This document shows, in pieces, positions 25,241 through 34,278 of a stretch of DNA of 64,000 nucleotides. The DNA lies in contig NZ_KQ976354.1 of NCBI RefSeq assembly GCF_000346485.2, positions 6,504,882 to 6,568,881 of the forward strand, given 5' to 3'. The translations under genes and the position numbers were made by a program. Position 1 is the first letter of the stretch. Each line of letters opens with the position of its first letter. Below the pieces are notes generated by a model that was not told where the DNA came from, did not search any database, and saw only the letters and a program-made list of their open reading frames with translations. The DNA comes from Scytonema hofmannii PCC 7110. GTDB lineage: Bacteria; Cyanobacteriota; Cyanobacteriia; Cyanobacteriales; Nostocaceae.

Positions 25241-25371
25241 CACCGTTCCCTTGGAATTCAAAAAATCTACAAGCTTTTTTCTGCTTACTTCGTGATATTT
25301 CCGCCTGAGTTAGACCATATTATTTATGATATACATTATCAATGATACCATTTTGCGAGCGAAAGATAACA

Positions 25372-25593
25372 ATGCTTAAAAGTTATGAAGCGATTTTTGA
25401 AAACGATCAGATTAAATGGCTCACAGATAAGCCAAAAGAATCGTCTGCTCGTGTAATTGTCACAATTCTGGAAGATACCACGTTACCAATAAGGCGACGG
25501 ACTCCCCCTGCTTCCATCGCTCTTAAAGGTAGAACTTTGGGTGATTTAGTTAGCTCCATCATTGAAGAACAGGATTGGGAATGTCTCAAATAA
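25372..25593 (+). CDS. Antitoxin paired with a VapC gene
   Basis: 73 residues from the ATG at 25372; the frame extends upstream to 25342, but MLKSYEAIFENDQIKWL matches the start of the paralogue at 26238. The strand-rich N-terminus is followed by a helix (ALKGRTLGDLVSSIIEEQDW) that should bind the toxin. It overlaps the VapC start by 13 nt. Family: small Phd/AbrB-like antitoxins of cyanobacteria; the exact family is not certain. Confidence 0.68.
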   Translation: MLKSYEAIFENDQIKWLTDKPKESSARVIVTILEDTTLPIRRRTPPASIALKGRTLGDLVSSIIEEQDWECLK

Positions 25594-25963
25594 TTGTTCT
25601 CGATACCCATATCTGGATTTGGTTTATCAATCAAGAATTCGATTTATTTCCATCCCACTGGCGAGAAGCTATTGAAACTGCTGATAAAGTCGGTATCTCC
25701 CCAGTATCCTGTTATGAGGTTGCTCTCGCGCAACAACGGGGACGACTGAATTTGCCCTGTAGTGCCGATCGCTGGTTTCAAGAGGCTTTGGAACCAACAG
25801 GTATTACGTTGTTTCCTCTGACTGCTGAAATCGCTCACCAAGCAGTCAGACCATGCGCGATCGTTTGATTATTGCTACAGCACTAGCACATAAAGCGCAG
25901 CTAGCCAGTATTGATAGTTTGTTTTCTCAATGTTCAGAACTCGATCCATACTTGATGAAATAA
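25581..25963 (+). pseudogene. VapC-type PIN toxin, frameshifted
   Basis: It starts MSQIIVLDTHIWIWFINQ (first catalytic Asp) and continues PVSCYEVALAQQRGRL (conserved Glu). The frame then breaks near 25850 and ends at 25868. Reading on in another frame from ~25852 gives RDRLIIATALAHKAQLASID and a natural C-terminus ending YLMK at 25963. A small deletion has removed the few residues before RDRLIIATAL. The toxin is probably inactive while its antitoxin gene remains intact. Confidence 0.75.
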
Positions 25964-25969
25964 GCGTAA

Positions 25970-26122
25970 TCTTTCGTGGTCTCCTAAACGTTCTTGCCAA
26001 TGAGAAGAGTTACTTAACAATCCTCCTGAACAATATCAAATGCTCTCCAACGGCAGCTTCAATATAGCGGTGTTATACAGAAAGCAGGGGAGATTAGTGG
26101 TATCTTCACACATAAGATAAAT
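25970..26122 (+). pseudogene. Degenerate copy of the restriction endonuclease 3' part
   Basis: Nucleotide-level match to the intact gene at 968-1624. CGTGGTcTCCTaAacgTTCTTGCC corresponds to ~1388-1410; GAGTTACTTAACAATCCTCC corresponds to ~1499-1518; and GTGTTATACAGAAAGCAGG to ~1573-1591. About 80 bp and about 12 bp are deleted inside the match. There is no methyltransferase remnant. It records an earlier copy of the same R-M system at this site. Confidence 0.8.
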
Positions 26123-26237
26123 TGAATAAGATTACAGATCTTCTTATCCTCTTTCTTCGTGCTCTTTGCGTCTTTGCGGTTCATTTAATTCAGTAATCTT
26201 AAGCAGGATAGGAGTAATCCTGAAATCAGGAGGAACA

Positions 26238-26453
26238 ATGCTCAAAAGTTATAAAGCTATTCTTGAAAACGGTCAGATTAAATGGCTCACAGATGAGCCA
26301 AAAGTATCCTCTGCTCGTGTGATTGTCACGATTCTGGAAGATACCAAGTACAAAACAAATTCAACTAAGAAGTTTAAAAAGTTGGATGAACTTTGGGATT
26401 ATTGGGATTATGAATATCAATGCCAGGATGGTTTATTTGTAGTGTCACCTTGA
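26238..26453 (+). CDS. Orphan antitoxin-like protein
   Basis: A 71-residue protein. GGAGG lies 5 nt before the ATG, so the upstream extension of the frame to 26166 is not needed. The first ~36 residues (MLKSYKAILENGQIKWL, then SSARVIVTILEDT) are almost the same as in the antitoxin at 25372, but the C-terminal toxin-binding half is different (FKKLDELWDYWDYEYQ). No toxin gene follows. It may regulate by DNA binding only, or be a solitary antitoxin. Confidence 0.62.
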   Translation: MLKSYKAILENGQIKWLTDEPKVSSARVIVTILEDTKYKTNSTKKFKKLDELWDYWDYEYQCQDGLFVVSP

Positions 26454-26536
26454 GAATTGTTAAAAGCTTTTACTTTTATTTTATCTTAGGAATGCTATAT
26501 ATCATCAATTCGTTTTAAAAGTGCATAAATGACGGG

Positions 26537-27322
26537 TTAATGTTGTCGCTGACAAACTAAAACTGTTCCTCGTTCCCCACGAGTGATTCTCAATTCCTCA
26601 TCTAAATAAAGAATTTCTAAACGCCCTTTTGGAGAGCGTTTCATCCTAAAAGAAACTTCCCCAGTTTCTGGATTCATGGATTCTGAAGAAACTAGACCAA
26701 ACATCAACTTCAAGAAACCAGACGTTAAACTTTCTTTCCAAGTTCTCTTTCTAGACTGTCTCTGCTCGCCAAAAATAGCCTTCCACTCGTTTAATTTTGT
26801 AGGGGCTTGCGGTGCAAGAATTCCTCCCGTAAATTGTACTTGTAGTACCGTAGCGCTAATCGGCTGACATATTCCTTGGTTACGAACAAGCCCAGATAAT
26901 TGAGGAACAGACGCATCAATGGTGGTAAATTCAACCACAATATCGTGAGTTCGCTGTTCGCCATTTTCTAATAAGAAGACAGGTTGAAGAACTCGGTCAA
27001 CCACCACTTTTAATTCTGTCGGTTGAAACATATTGAAAGCCAGACGACCAAGAGTGTAAGCAAACCTTCCATCTGCAAGTTGCTCGCCTTGAGGAAAATT
27101 TGGCGCACTAATCAACAACCATTCACTATCCATAAATTTACCACTGTGGGCTGGTGCTGTTGTTGGGTTGAGCGATTGGAGATTTTCAATTGCAGCAATG
27201 ACAGCTTGGTTCTTGGTATTCCCACCACTAGCAGCCAGTGCTTCACGCAAAGCTGTTTTAGCAGGGGGAGGGAAGAAAATCCGTCTTTGGGGAAGCCCCC
27301 GCGCCCATGCAATCGGTCTCAT
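26537..27322 (-). CDS. PAP/fibrillin family protein
   Basis: About 261 residues from the ATG at 27322; the frame reaches 27370. It has a conserved N-terminal helix (KTALREALAASGGN), then NLQSLNPTTAP and DSEWLLISAPNFP, and a C-terminal LDEELRITRGERGTVLVC. These are hallmarks of plastid-lipid-associated/fibrillin proteins, which bind lipids or quinones at thylakoids and plastoglobule-like bodies. The first ~30 residues come from an intergenic direct repeat and do not look like fibrillin, so the true start is unclear and the original 5' end may be lost. Confidence 0.7.
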   Translation of the reverse strand: MRPIAWARGLPQRRIFFPPPAKTALREALAASGGNTKNQAVIAAIENLQSLNPTTAPAHSGKFMDSEWLLISAPNFPQGEQLADGRFAYTLGRLAFNMFQPTELKVVVDRVLQPVFLLENGEQRTHDIVVEFTTIDASVPQLSGLVRNQGICQPISATVLQVQFTGGILAPQAPTKLNEWKAIFGEQRQSRKRTWKESLTSGFLKLMFGLVSSESMNPETGEVSFRMKRSPKGRLEILYLDEELRITRGERGTVLVCQRQH

Positions 27323-27640
27323 GCGAACGTATTTATTCGTGGAACTGCTCCCAAACCCCTCATCCCCCATTCATGCGAACATATTTATTTGTGGGGTTTC
27401 CCCTCCGCTCCCTGCTCCCTGCCCCCTGCCTCTTCCTTGACCAGTGACCAGTGACCAGTGACCAGTGACCAGCGATCAAAAAACCCGCACGTGGCGGGTA
27501 CAAACCAAAGGGTTTAAAACACAGACAAACTGTTAAATTTTCGTATCGGCTTACCTCCGTCTTGAAAATAGGGAGTGGGGAGTGGGGAGTAGGGAGTAGG
27601 GAGTAGGGAGTGGTCACTGGTCACTGGTTACTGGTCACTG
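27318..27640. repeat. Cluster of simple repeats upstream of the fibrillin gene
   Basis: CATGCGAAC(G/A)TATTTATT(C/T)GTGG occurs at 27318-27340 and 27372-27394. The heptamer CCAGTGA is repeated about 4.5 times at 27440-27472. GGGAGT(A/G)GGGAGT repeats lie at ~27570-27611, and an inverse heptamer array (GGTCACT) at 27613-27640. No gene is seen in this spacer; the overlapping open frame on the minus strand (27360-27617) is made of these repeats. Confidence 0.7.
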
Positions 27641-27648
27641 ATTACTGT

Positions 27649-29151
27649 TCAAACTGTTGCTAGTTGACGATTTGTGCGGTGAGCAGGCACAGCACTGGAC
27701 TTTGTAACTGGCTTCTTTCTCACGATGTCGCAAACAGCTTCGAGAGAGGACTCGATAGAACCTTGCAACCATGCAGGGAATCTAGAGCAATGTTCGCCCG
27801 CAAAGAACAGTGTATTTTGGGGTCTTTGCGCTGCTAAGTAATTGGATTCGCTATCATCCCAATGAACCGTGCATCCGCCTGCACTCCACTTGTAGTTACC
27901 CCAAGCAATTGAGGCTTTGTCCATGATCGTACCAGTCTCATTCAGTTCAGGATGAATCTTGCTGACTGTATTTTGGACATAGTCAAAACGTTCTTGTTCT
28001 GACATTTTGCCCATGCGATCGGCATCATCTCCAATAGTGTAGCTTGCCAACATAACGCTACCACGCTCTGGGTTGAACTTGACAGAAGGGTAATAGGTTT
28101 GACGTACACCTTCGCCACTGAAGGAAGCACCGCCTTTGATACCTTCTTTTGTCCAGAAAGCTTCCTTGGTGTGAAATGCCACCTTAGTACCGGGACAGTA
28201 TACAGTGTTGTGAATGGACTCTAACTTCTGCTCGTCAAAACCGCTCAACTCCATTTTTCGGAGTACGGAGAATGGAATGGTGCATAATACGTAATCGCAG
28301 TTCTTGGTGTGGAGTTGACCGTTTTGTTTCCAGGTGATTTGGGTATAATCTTTTTCTACCCGCAGCGCGACTACTTCAGCATTACACTTAATGTCCGCCT
28401 TGATTGATAATGCCAAGCGCTGAATCAGTTGATCCATTCCACCTTTGAGTTGCAATAAGTCATGGCTGGTTTCGGTCATGATGTCACCAAGGAAGATATC
28501 TAATCCTTGGGAGCATTTGGCGCGGAAACTGGGGTTTTGAGTCAGGAAGGAATGCAGATCGATGGTTTCACCATCTTCACTGAAGTAGGGATCTAAATCC
28601 AAGCGCTCCAACTCATCCATCAGGTGAGATTGCAAGTCGCGCTCAAAATCAGAACGAAGATTACCAGGAGCAATAGTATTAATGATAGTTTTGAGCCAAG
28701 CCGCAAAATTGCGAGTTTTTTCACTGTAACGCGTGTCAGTCAACAGACCGCCTTCTGTTTTTTGTAGTGTGCGAGGTGCATCTTTCATCTTCAGTACTTG
28801 ACCGTTGATGTTCATTTTGGCGTTGCTTTCCTCGAACACGGTCATAAACTTGCACAGCTTGTCAGTTAATCTCATTTCTTGGACGTAATGCAGTGTCAAT
28901 TTGTGGTCGCTAGGAATACGCATTGCTCCGAGTTCGGCGTAAGGTGCATCGTCCGAGTTACCGAAGCGATGTGTCCACACGCGTCCACCGATGCGGGGGC
29001 TACCTTCTAATATATCAACAGTATGTCCCAAGCGTTCGAGTTCGTATGCGGCTACCAAACCTGCAATTCCTGCTCCTAAGATTGTAATGTGCTTCTTCTC
29101 GGATTGGCTGTTAATCAGTTGGCATTGTTCAAGAATCATGTTAGCGTTCAT
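27649..29151 (-). CDS. FAD-dependent amine/L-amino-acid oxidase
   Basis: A 500-residue protein. The FAD-binding Rossmann motif ITILGAGIAGLVAAYELERL is at ~residue 21, followed by the flavin amine oxidase signature GGRVWTHRF. The substrate domain is in the middle, and the C-terminal flavin-binding block is LFFAGEHCSRFPAWLQGSIES. It oxidises an amine or amino acid to the imine with release of H2O2; the exact substrate is not readable. AAGGGG lies 8 nt before the ATG. It stands alone, with no operon partner. A 500-bp spacer follows upstream. Confidence 0.85.
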   Translation of the reverse strand: MNANMILEQCQLINSQSEKKHITILGAGIAGLVAAYELERLGHTVDILEGSPRIGGRVWTHRFGNSDDAPYAELGAMRIPSDHKLTLHYVQEMRLTDKLCKFMTVFEESNAKMNINGQVLKMKDAPRTLQKTEGGLLTDTRYSEKTRNFAAWLKTIINTIAPGNLRSDFERDLQSHLMDELERLDLDPYFSEDGETIDLHSFLTQNPSFRAKCSQGLDIFLGDIMTETSHDLLQLKGGMDQLIQRLALSIKADIKCNAEVVALRVEKDYTQITWKQNGQLHTKNCDYVLCTIPFSVLRKMELSGFDEQKLESIHNTVYCPGTKVAFHTKEAFWTKEGIKGGASFSGEGVRQTYYPSVKFNPERGSVMLASYTIGDDADRMGKMSEQERFDYVQNTVSKIHPELNETGTIMDKASIAWGNYKWSAGGCTVHWDDSESNYLAAQRPQNTLFFAGEHCSRFPAWLQGSIESSLEAVCDIVRKKPVTKSSAVPAHRTNRQLATV

Positions 29152-29350
29152 TGTTTTATCCCCTTTTGGTCAGTTGTTTTGTCGTTTGTCTGATGATTTA
29201 GGATTCAACTTGCTGTCTGACAATTACGTAATTCTTGAGATTTTTTGTATAAATTAAATACTATTTATTACGGATACTGACGGAAACTGACTTTTTCTGA
29301 CGGCTAGTAGAGTGTCAATACTGCAAGGGATACGATAATTGAGGTGTCAG

Positions 29351-29379
29351 AACCCCGGTTTCTTTGAAAAACCGGGGTT
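29351..29379. repeat. Palindrome AACCCCGGTTT
   Basis: An 11-bp perfect stem (AACCCCGGTTT/AAACCGGGGTT) with a 7-nt loop, in the spacer upstream of the oxidase gene and downstream of nothing else. There is no T-run on either side. It looks like another dispersed palindrome. Confidence 0.6.
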
Positions 29380-29456
29380 ATAATTTCCGCTTAGGAGATT
29401 AGTATTACTCCCCTACCTGCCTTCAACCATCATTTTTGGGTTGGTCGAGTACTAGG

Positions 29457-29530
29457 ACGGGCGAGGACGCCCGTACCACAAGAGCTAGGTTTACTGAGGC
29501 TGTGCAAGTTAAAGAATTATTAGCTTAATG
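29457..29530. repeat. REP-like palindrome with 45-bp extension, copy A
   Basis: ACGGGCGAGGACGCCCGT plus ACCACAAGAG, followed by ~45 bp ending AAGTTAAAGAAT.ATTAGCTTA. The whole ~73-bp unit recurs at 34207-34278. The pair flanks the pentapeptide, EEP and EndoU genes. Confidence 0.7.
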
Positions 29531-29659
29531 GAAGTGAAACGTATGGGATACAACTTTACTTGGTTGCGATGCCCAATCATTAACCAAATTTGATATTATC
29601 TGTCAGAAATTGGGAACTTTAATCATGAATATAACTATACACTTTTACAGTTATCCATC

Positions 29660-30769
29660 ATGAACCCAGAAAAGACGCAGAATCAGAAGAAGCAGATTTG
29701 GCTGACAAAGCCTACATTTTTGATTGGACTTACTATTGCTGGAGCTATTGCTATTCTTCCTGCGTTGTATCGAGTTGATTGGGTTGGATTTGGACCGGAC
29801 TCGAATAAATCAGTGACGACAAAGGAAGTCATAAATCCTAAAGATGGAAAAATTATCAAGCTCACAGAGATAACTAAGCAAGAACAATCAGCCAAGACTC
29901 TTTGGGACTGGTTGGGGTTAGTTGGTACACTGGCGATTCCGATTGTGCTTTACCAATTTCAACGGAGCGAACACGAACAGGTTGATACCAATTCTCGTGA
30001 AGAGGCTGTGCTTGGTTATTTTAAGCATATATCAGAGTTGTTGATAGATAAAGAATTGAAACTGTTGATTACTAAAAAATTAGAAACAACAGACTTTAAA
30101 GACCCCAAGCTCAATGCGTTACTAGATGCTTCCCGTGCATGCACGTTATCAATGCTCCGCAGGCTAAATAAAGATGGGGAACGGAAAGGGCGTGTTATTC
30201 GCTTTTTAAGCGATGCAGAACTTATAAGTGAGTTGAACTTGGAGCTAGCTGACTTAAGTTATGCGAACCTAAGTAATGTCAAGCTAAAAGGTGCTAAATT
30301 AGGTTATGCCAATCTGAGCAATGCTGACTTAAGTTTGACCGACTGTCGCATCATCAAGAAAATCAAGAATGGAGTTTCCTCAGAAGAGTTTGCTGAAACT
30401 GGAATACAACTATACTGTGCTGACCTGAGAAATGCTAACCTCAGCGATCGCTTCTTGCCAAATGCCTGCCTAAAAAGTGCCATCCTCATAAATGCCACTT
30501 TAAGAAATGTCTACTTAAGTGGTGCGGATTTGAGGTATGCGGACTTGCAAGGAGCTAACTTGAGTAGTGCCAACCTAAGTGGTGCCAACCTGAGTGGTGC
30601 GGACTTACGAAAAGCCAACTTTACTGGTGCGGACTTAAGCGGGGCTATTTTACCCAACGGGGAAATGTATGAATCTCCAAAACAGCTTCAGCAATTTGGA
30701 GTTCAAGCTAACTACTCGCCAAAGCTGCTAGAGACATCAAACGCTTTGCCAAAGTTGAGATGCGAGTAG
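29660..30769 (+). CDS. Membrane protein with pentapeptide repeats
   Basis: A 369-residue protein. There are two membrane segments (FLIGLTIAGAIAILPALY at ~20-38 and LGLVGTLAIPIVLYQF at ~85-100). The C-terminal half is pentapeptide repeats of the A(D/N)LxX type (ADLSYANLSN, GADLRYADLQGANLSSANL), forming a right-handed beta-helix. The repeat run is interrupted at ~230-255 by a charged insert. Such proteins are common in cyanobacteria; their role is usually unknown, and protein-protein scaffolding at the membrane is likely. Confidence 0.8.
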   Translation: MNPEKTQNQKKQIWLTKPTFLIGLTIAGAIAILPALYRVDWVGFGPDSNKSVTTKEVINPKDGKIIKLTEITKQEQSAKTLWDWLGLVGTLAIPIVLYQFQRSEHEQVDTNSREEAVLGYFKHISELLIDKELKLLITKKLETTDFKDPKLNALLDASRACTLSMLRRLNKDGERKGRVIRFLSDAELISELNLELADLSYANLSNVKLKGAKLGYANLSNADLSLTDCRIIKKIKNGVSSEEFAETGIQLYCADLRNANLSDRFLPNACLKSAILINATLRNVYLSGADLRYADLQGANLSSANLSGANLSGADLRKANFTGADLSGAILPNGEMYESPKQLQQFGVQANYSPKLLETSNALPKLRCE

Positions 30770-31299
30770 CAGCCAGAATAGATCGTATTTGTGCCGACTT
30801 ACTTACCTGACCTTAAGTCTAGTTAATACCTAATCTTTTGTTTGGGTTTAATCTGAACTTAAGACTAGGGACAAAATATAGTGAAGTCTAATATACTTAA
30901 CAAGCTTTCTTGTTGAAAATTCATTTAAAGAAGGTATTAATACACTTGCTTTTTCTACTCAAATAAGTAACAATTCTTTTGTTTGTTAGTTTTTTAACAG
31001 TAAAACGCTGATTAAAACAAGACTTGGGATGCACTACTAATAGATTTTTCAAGCTTAGTTTTGTAAGTCATCTTTCAAAACACAATCTTTATTGAGTATG
31101 CTGTTACAGCATTTATAAGTTCGTGTTAAAAGCTAAATATTCTTTTTGAGAAGTTTGCGGATAACCTGTATTTGTCTTTGATAACTGTTTAAGTATTTTA
31201 GCTTTAACTGTTTTACTGGTTAATGGCTAAATTAAGTCACACTGATAGATAAACTAGACAATTTCATGGCAAAATCTATCTGCAATATCTGGAGAAAAC
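30770..31299. other. AT-rich spacer without a recognisable gene
   Basis: 530 bp, rich in TTT and AAA runs, between the pentapeptide-repeat gene and the EEP nuclease gene. I see no coding remnant, terminator or known repeat. The promoter of the downstream gene is presumably in it. Confidence 0.4.
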
Positions 31300-32295
31300 A
31301 TGACATTATTTAAAGTCATGACTTGGAATGTAGAGAACTTATTTCGTGTTGGCAATGAATTTGGTCCCAAAACCCAAGAAGAGTATACTCAAAAGCTGAA
31401 GACTTTGTCTGACGCTATCTTGGATCTAGATCCTCATGTACTCGCTGTCCAAGAGATTGGTGATTTGGAGGCATTTGAAGAACTTGTAGCACGTCTTGAA
31501 GGGCGCTATCCACACACACGTATCTCCGAATTTCCAGATCCTCGTGGAATCCGTGTTGCCTTTCTTTCAAAATTGAAAGTTGAAGAGCATGAGGATATAG
31601 TAGATTTTCCTGAAGGTAGCCTTATCAAAGTACTCTCTCAAGAGTCTGAAGATACCATAACTGAAATTACCCGTATGAGTCGGGGGTCTCTCCGCATTCT
31701 TGTCAAACCTAAAGAAAACTTTTCCATTCATCTTATCAATGCTCATTTGAAATCTAAGCTGTTGACTTTTCCTTCAACCGTAAATCAGTCGCGATTTACT
31801 CCAAAAGATGAAAATGAGCGCAGCCGAGTTGCTGGATTGGCACTTTTAAAGCGAACAGCAGAAGCAGTGGCTTTACGTGTCAAAGCAAATGATTTATTGG
31901 AAAAGAGTGCTACCCAGGGTCTGATCCTCCTAGGGGATATGAACGATGTCACATCTGCTGCTACAACCCAGATTCTACAAGGTTCAAGTGGTAATGAGAT
32001 AGGTACAAATGGGTTTGAACGCCCAGATAAAGGAGATGATACTAGATTATTTAACTTAGCTCCTCTAATTTCTGAGGAGAGGCGATACTCCCGTATTTAC
32101 CAGAGCAACAAAGAGCTAATCGATCATATCTTTGTCAGTCAAGAGCTACTACCGGGTCAACCTCGCAAATTACCAGTAGTCGATAGTCATGTCAATGTTA
32201 TGGATGCACTACCCTCCATTAGCAACGACCCAAATTTAAGACGAGGAAAACCAGGCTCTGACCATGCACCTATTACCGCAATCTTTGACCTGTAA
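31300..32295 (+). CDS. Endonuclease/exonuclease/phosphatase (EEP) family protein
   Basis: A 331-residue protein with the complete EEP metal-dependent active site: MTWNVENLF at the N-terminus (Asn), AVQEIGD (catalytic Glu), INAHLKS, LLGDMNDV (Asp and Asn), LIDHIFVS, and C-terminal SDHAPI (Asp-His pair). It hydrolyses phosphodiester or phosphomonoester bonds; the substrate (DNA, RNA, phosphoinositide) is not defined by the sequence. It has no signal peptide. The EndoU RNase gene follows on the same strand after ~380 bp of repeats. Confidence 0.87.
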   Translation: MTLFKVMTWNVENLFRVGNEFGPKTQEEYTQKLKTLSDAILDLDPHVLAVQEIGDLEAFEELVARLEGRYPHTRISEFPDPRGIRVAFLSKLKVEEHEDIVDFPEGSLIKVLSQESEDTITEITRMSRGSLRILVKPKENFSIHLINAHLKSKLLTFPSTVNQSRFTPKDENERSRVAGLALLKRTAEAVALRVKANDLLEKSATQGLILLGDMNDVTSAATTQILQGSSGNEIGTNGFERPDKGDDTRLFNLAPLISEERRYSRIYQSNKELIDHIFVSQELLPGQPRKLPVVDSHVNVMDALPSISNDPNLRRGKPGSDHAPITAIFDL

Positions 32296-32302
32296 TTCAT
32301 GG

Positions 32303-32415
32303 AAATAGGGAGTGGGGAGTGGGGAGTAGGGAGTAGGAAATCAATCGTTGATCGCTTTTCGTCTACAGACAACATAATGGTCTAGATCCCCGACTTCTTG
32401 AAGAAGTCGGGGATC
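32303..32415. repeat. GGGAGTGGGGAGT tract and GATCCCCGACTT palindrome, copy 2
   Basis: A purine-rich simple repeat at ~32306-32338 is followed by the same 31-nt palindrome as at 622-652 (here 32385-32415). The remaining spacer to the EndoU gene holds an imperfect inverted repeat around CTCTGTGTACTCTGCG / CGAAGAGTACACAGAGG (32479-32546). Confidence 0.7.
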
Positions 32416-32673
32416 TGGTAGCCCCTCAAAATGGCTCATAAAATTTTGATTCAGAAGGCAATTCCTCTTCTTTTTTCTCTGTGTACTCTGCGCCTGGAGC
32501 GGTTGAAAAGTAATTTATTTAACCGCTAAGTCGAAGAGTACACAGAGGTAAGAGACGAGAGAGCTATTGATGTGCTGAAGCTTTTATCCACCTTGACAGG
32601 GAAGTGCGATCGCGACGTCATCCTTTCAGGGCTTACCTCAAATATCACAAAAATTCAAAGGAGTACAAACAAG

Positions 32674-34002
32674 ATGGCTGCCGATCCAACAATTTACGAT
32701 CGCATTTGGAAAGCTGACAAGAATAGCTTTTCCGTAAGTGTACGCGATGATAAAGGAAACTGGGTTGACCCGAATGCCGATATATTACTTGACCATCAGG
32801 TAAAAGCAGCAGGAGATCCATGGTCTGACTTGGCAACTCGCCCCCTCTTTAGCAAAGTCAAAGAATCTCGCTTTTCAGAACCTACTTATGCAGCGATGAT
32901 TAAGCTATTCGATAACTATGTAGTTAATTATCGCGATCCAGAAGACTTTACAGAACAAGAAGACGAGGAAATCAATGCTTTTTTAGATTTACTCTTGAAT
33001 ACTGAACCCATGCAGTTGGCATACAAGTACATTACAGAAGGTCTCGGAAAACCAATGTCAAAAGACAAGTTCAAGAAAGAACTTTATATGATGTGGTTTG
33101 AGCCTTTCACCAACTACTTCGGCAACGATGTTGTATTTTATTGTTCTGGATTTGAGCACGTGTTTGTTGGTGAAGGTAAGTTCAACCGTCGGGGTGGTCC
33201 CGGTTGGGGAGAAATAAGTGGCTACCACAATTGGGTGAAATTCTATTTGGATGAGGCTAAAGGGCGGGTGAACTTCCTCGGCACTCAGTATAAATTACGT
33301 GGTGTATCCGAGGTACGCAATCCCAATGTCGTGACGTTACAGATGACATGGACGCTCAGCAACATGAGGGGCAATCCTGTCTCCCAAGTTTTTAAAGAAC
33401 GTGGTGGTTTTTTTGTTGGCACTAGCCCAGAGTGCGATATGGCTTTGGGAACTGTAGCCTACTACGAGTCAATTCAGAACTTAACTGACAACGAACGGCG
33501 AAACGTAACAATTCAAGGCGGAAATTACAATTTGGTAATTTACCGAGAAACAACAGAAGATAACAAACGGGGTAAGCACATCCGTTCTTTTTATCCTGAA
33601 TTTCGCGGTGGGGATTTTGAACCTTTACCACGACCTGGTAGTACGCCAGTATTACGACCAATTAATGATGAACTCTTGCAAAGTGGTTCAGTTGTTGTAG
33701 TGGCTGCCCTCCCCAATCCAGAAGGATCTCAATCGAGTGAATGGGTGGAGCTAAAAAATACTTCTTCAGAATCAATATCGTTAGACGGTTGGTTTGTTAC
33801 CGATAAAGTGGGACGGCGGCGGATGCTGGAAGGTAACTTAGCAGCTAACGAACAGAAACAGTTTTCTGTAAGAACAAACAGTCCTCAGTCCATGCAATTA
33901 GGTAACTCAGGTGGTCGGATTGTACTTTATAGTCCAGATGGGGAAATGGTTGCTTCGGTGTTTTACAACAAAGCTGCAGAGGGAGAGGTCATTAACTTTT
34001 AG
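32674..34002 (+). CDS. EndoU-family endoribonuclease with C-terminal lamin-tail domain
   Basis: 442 residues from the ATG at 32674 (GGAG 10 nt upstream); the frame extends to a GTG at 32572, but that part looks non-coding. Residues ~5-265 form a XendoU domain: ILLDHQVKAAGDPW, SGFEHVFVGE (catalytic His162), GYHNWVKFYL (His185), and FFVGTSPECDMAL. EndoU enzymes cut RNA 5' of or at uridines, leaving 2',3'-cyclic phosphate. Residues ~335-440 match a lamin-tail domain (SEWVELKNTSSESISLDGWF, then GNSGGRIVLYSPDG). It has no signal peptide. The lamin-tail could anchor or position the RNase. Confidence 0.85.
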   Translation: MAADPTIYDRIWKADKNSFSVSVRDDKGNWVDPNADILLDHQVKAAGDPWSDLATRPLFSKVKESRFSEPTYAAMIKLFDNYVVNYRDPEDFTEQEDEEINAFLDLLLNTEPMQLAYKYITEGLGKPMSKDKFKKELYMMWFEPFTNYFGNDVVFYCSGFEHVFVGEGKFNRRGGPGWGEISGYHNWVKFYLDEAKGRVNFLGTQYKLRGVSEVRNPNVVTLQMTWTLSNMRGNPVSQVFKERGGFFVGTSPECDMALGTVAYYESIQNLTDNERRNVTIQGGNYNLVIYRETTEDNKRGKHIRSFYPEFRGGDFEPLPRPGSTPVLRPINDELLQSGSVVVVAALPNPEGSQSSEWVELKNTSSESISLDGWFVTDKVGRRRMLEGNLAANEQKQFSVRTNSPQSMQLGNSGGRIVLYSPDGEMVASVFYNKAAEGEVINF

Positions 34003-34206
34003 TTGAAGTTAACAGTGGTTCCTTTATTCGAGAGAAATTGGACCTTACAGCCATTCTCAGGTAAATAAATCTCAGCCGTAGGGGCGCAAGGCATTGCGCC
34101 CCTACAAACGGTGTGGTTCATTTAAGTGAAAACTGCTGTATGAGCTTTCATGTCAGGTTATAAATGAATTTGCTCTCAGCTGTTGCGCTCTAAGAATGCA
34201 CAGTAG

Positions 34207-34278
34207 AACGGGCGAGGACGCCCGTCCCACAAGAGTTGAGTTGACTGAGGTTGTGCAAGTTAAAGAATTTTTAGCTTA
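34207..34278. repeat. REP-like palindrome with 45-bp extension, copy B
   Basis: Repeat of the unit at 29457-29530 (ACGGGCGAGGACGCCCGT, then CCCACAAGAG). Here the extension continues into the coding remnant described in the next entry, which suggests that copy A carries only the last codons of that same remnant. Confidence 0.7.
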
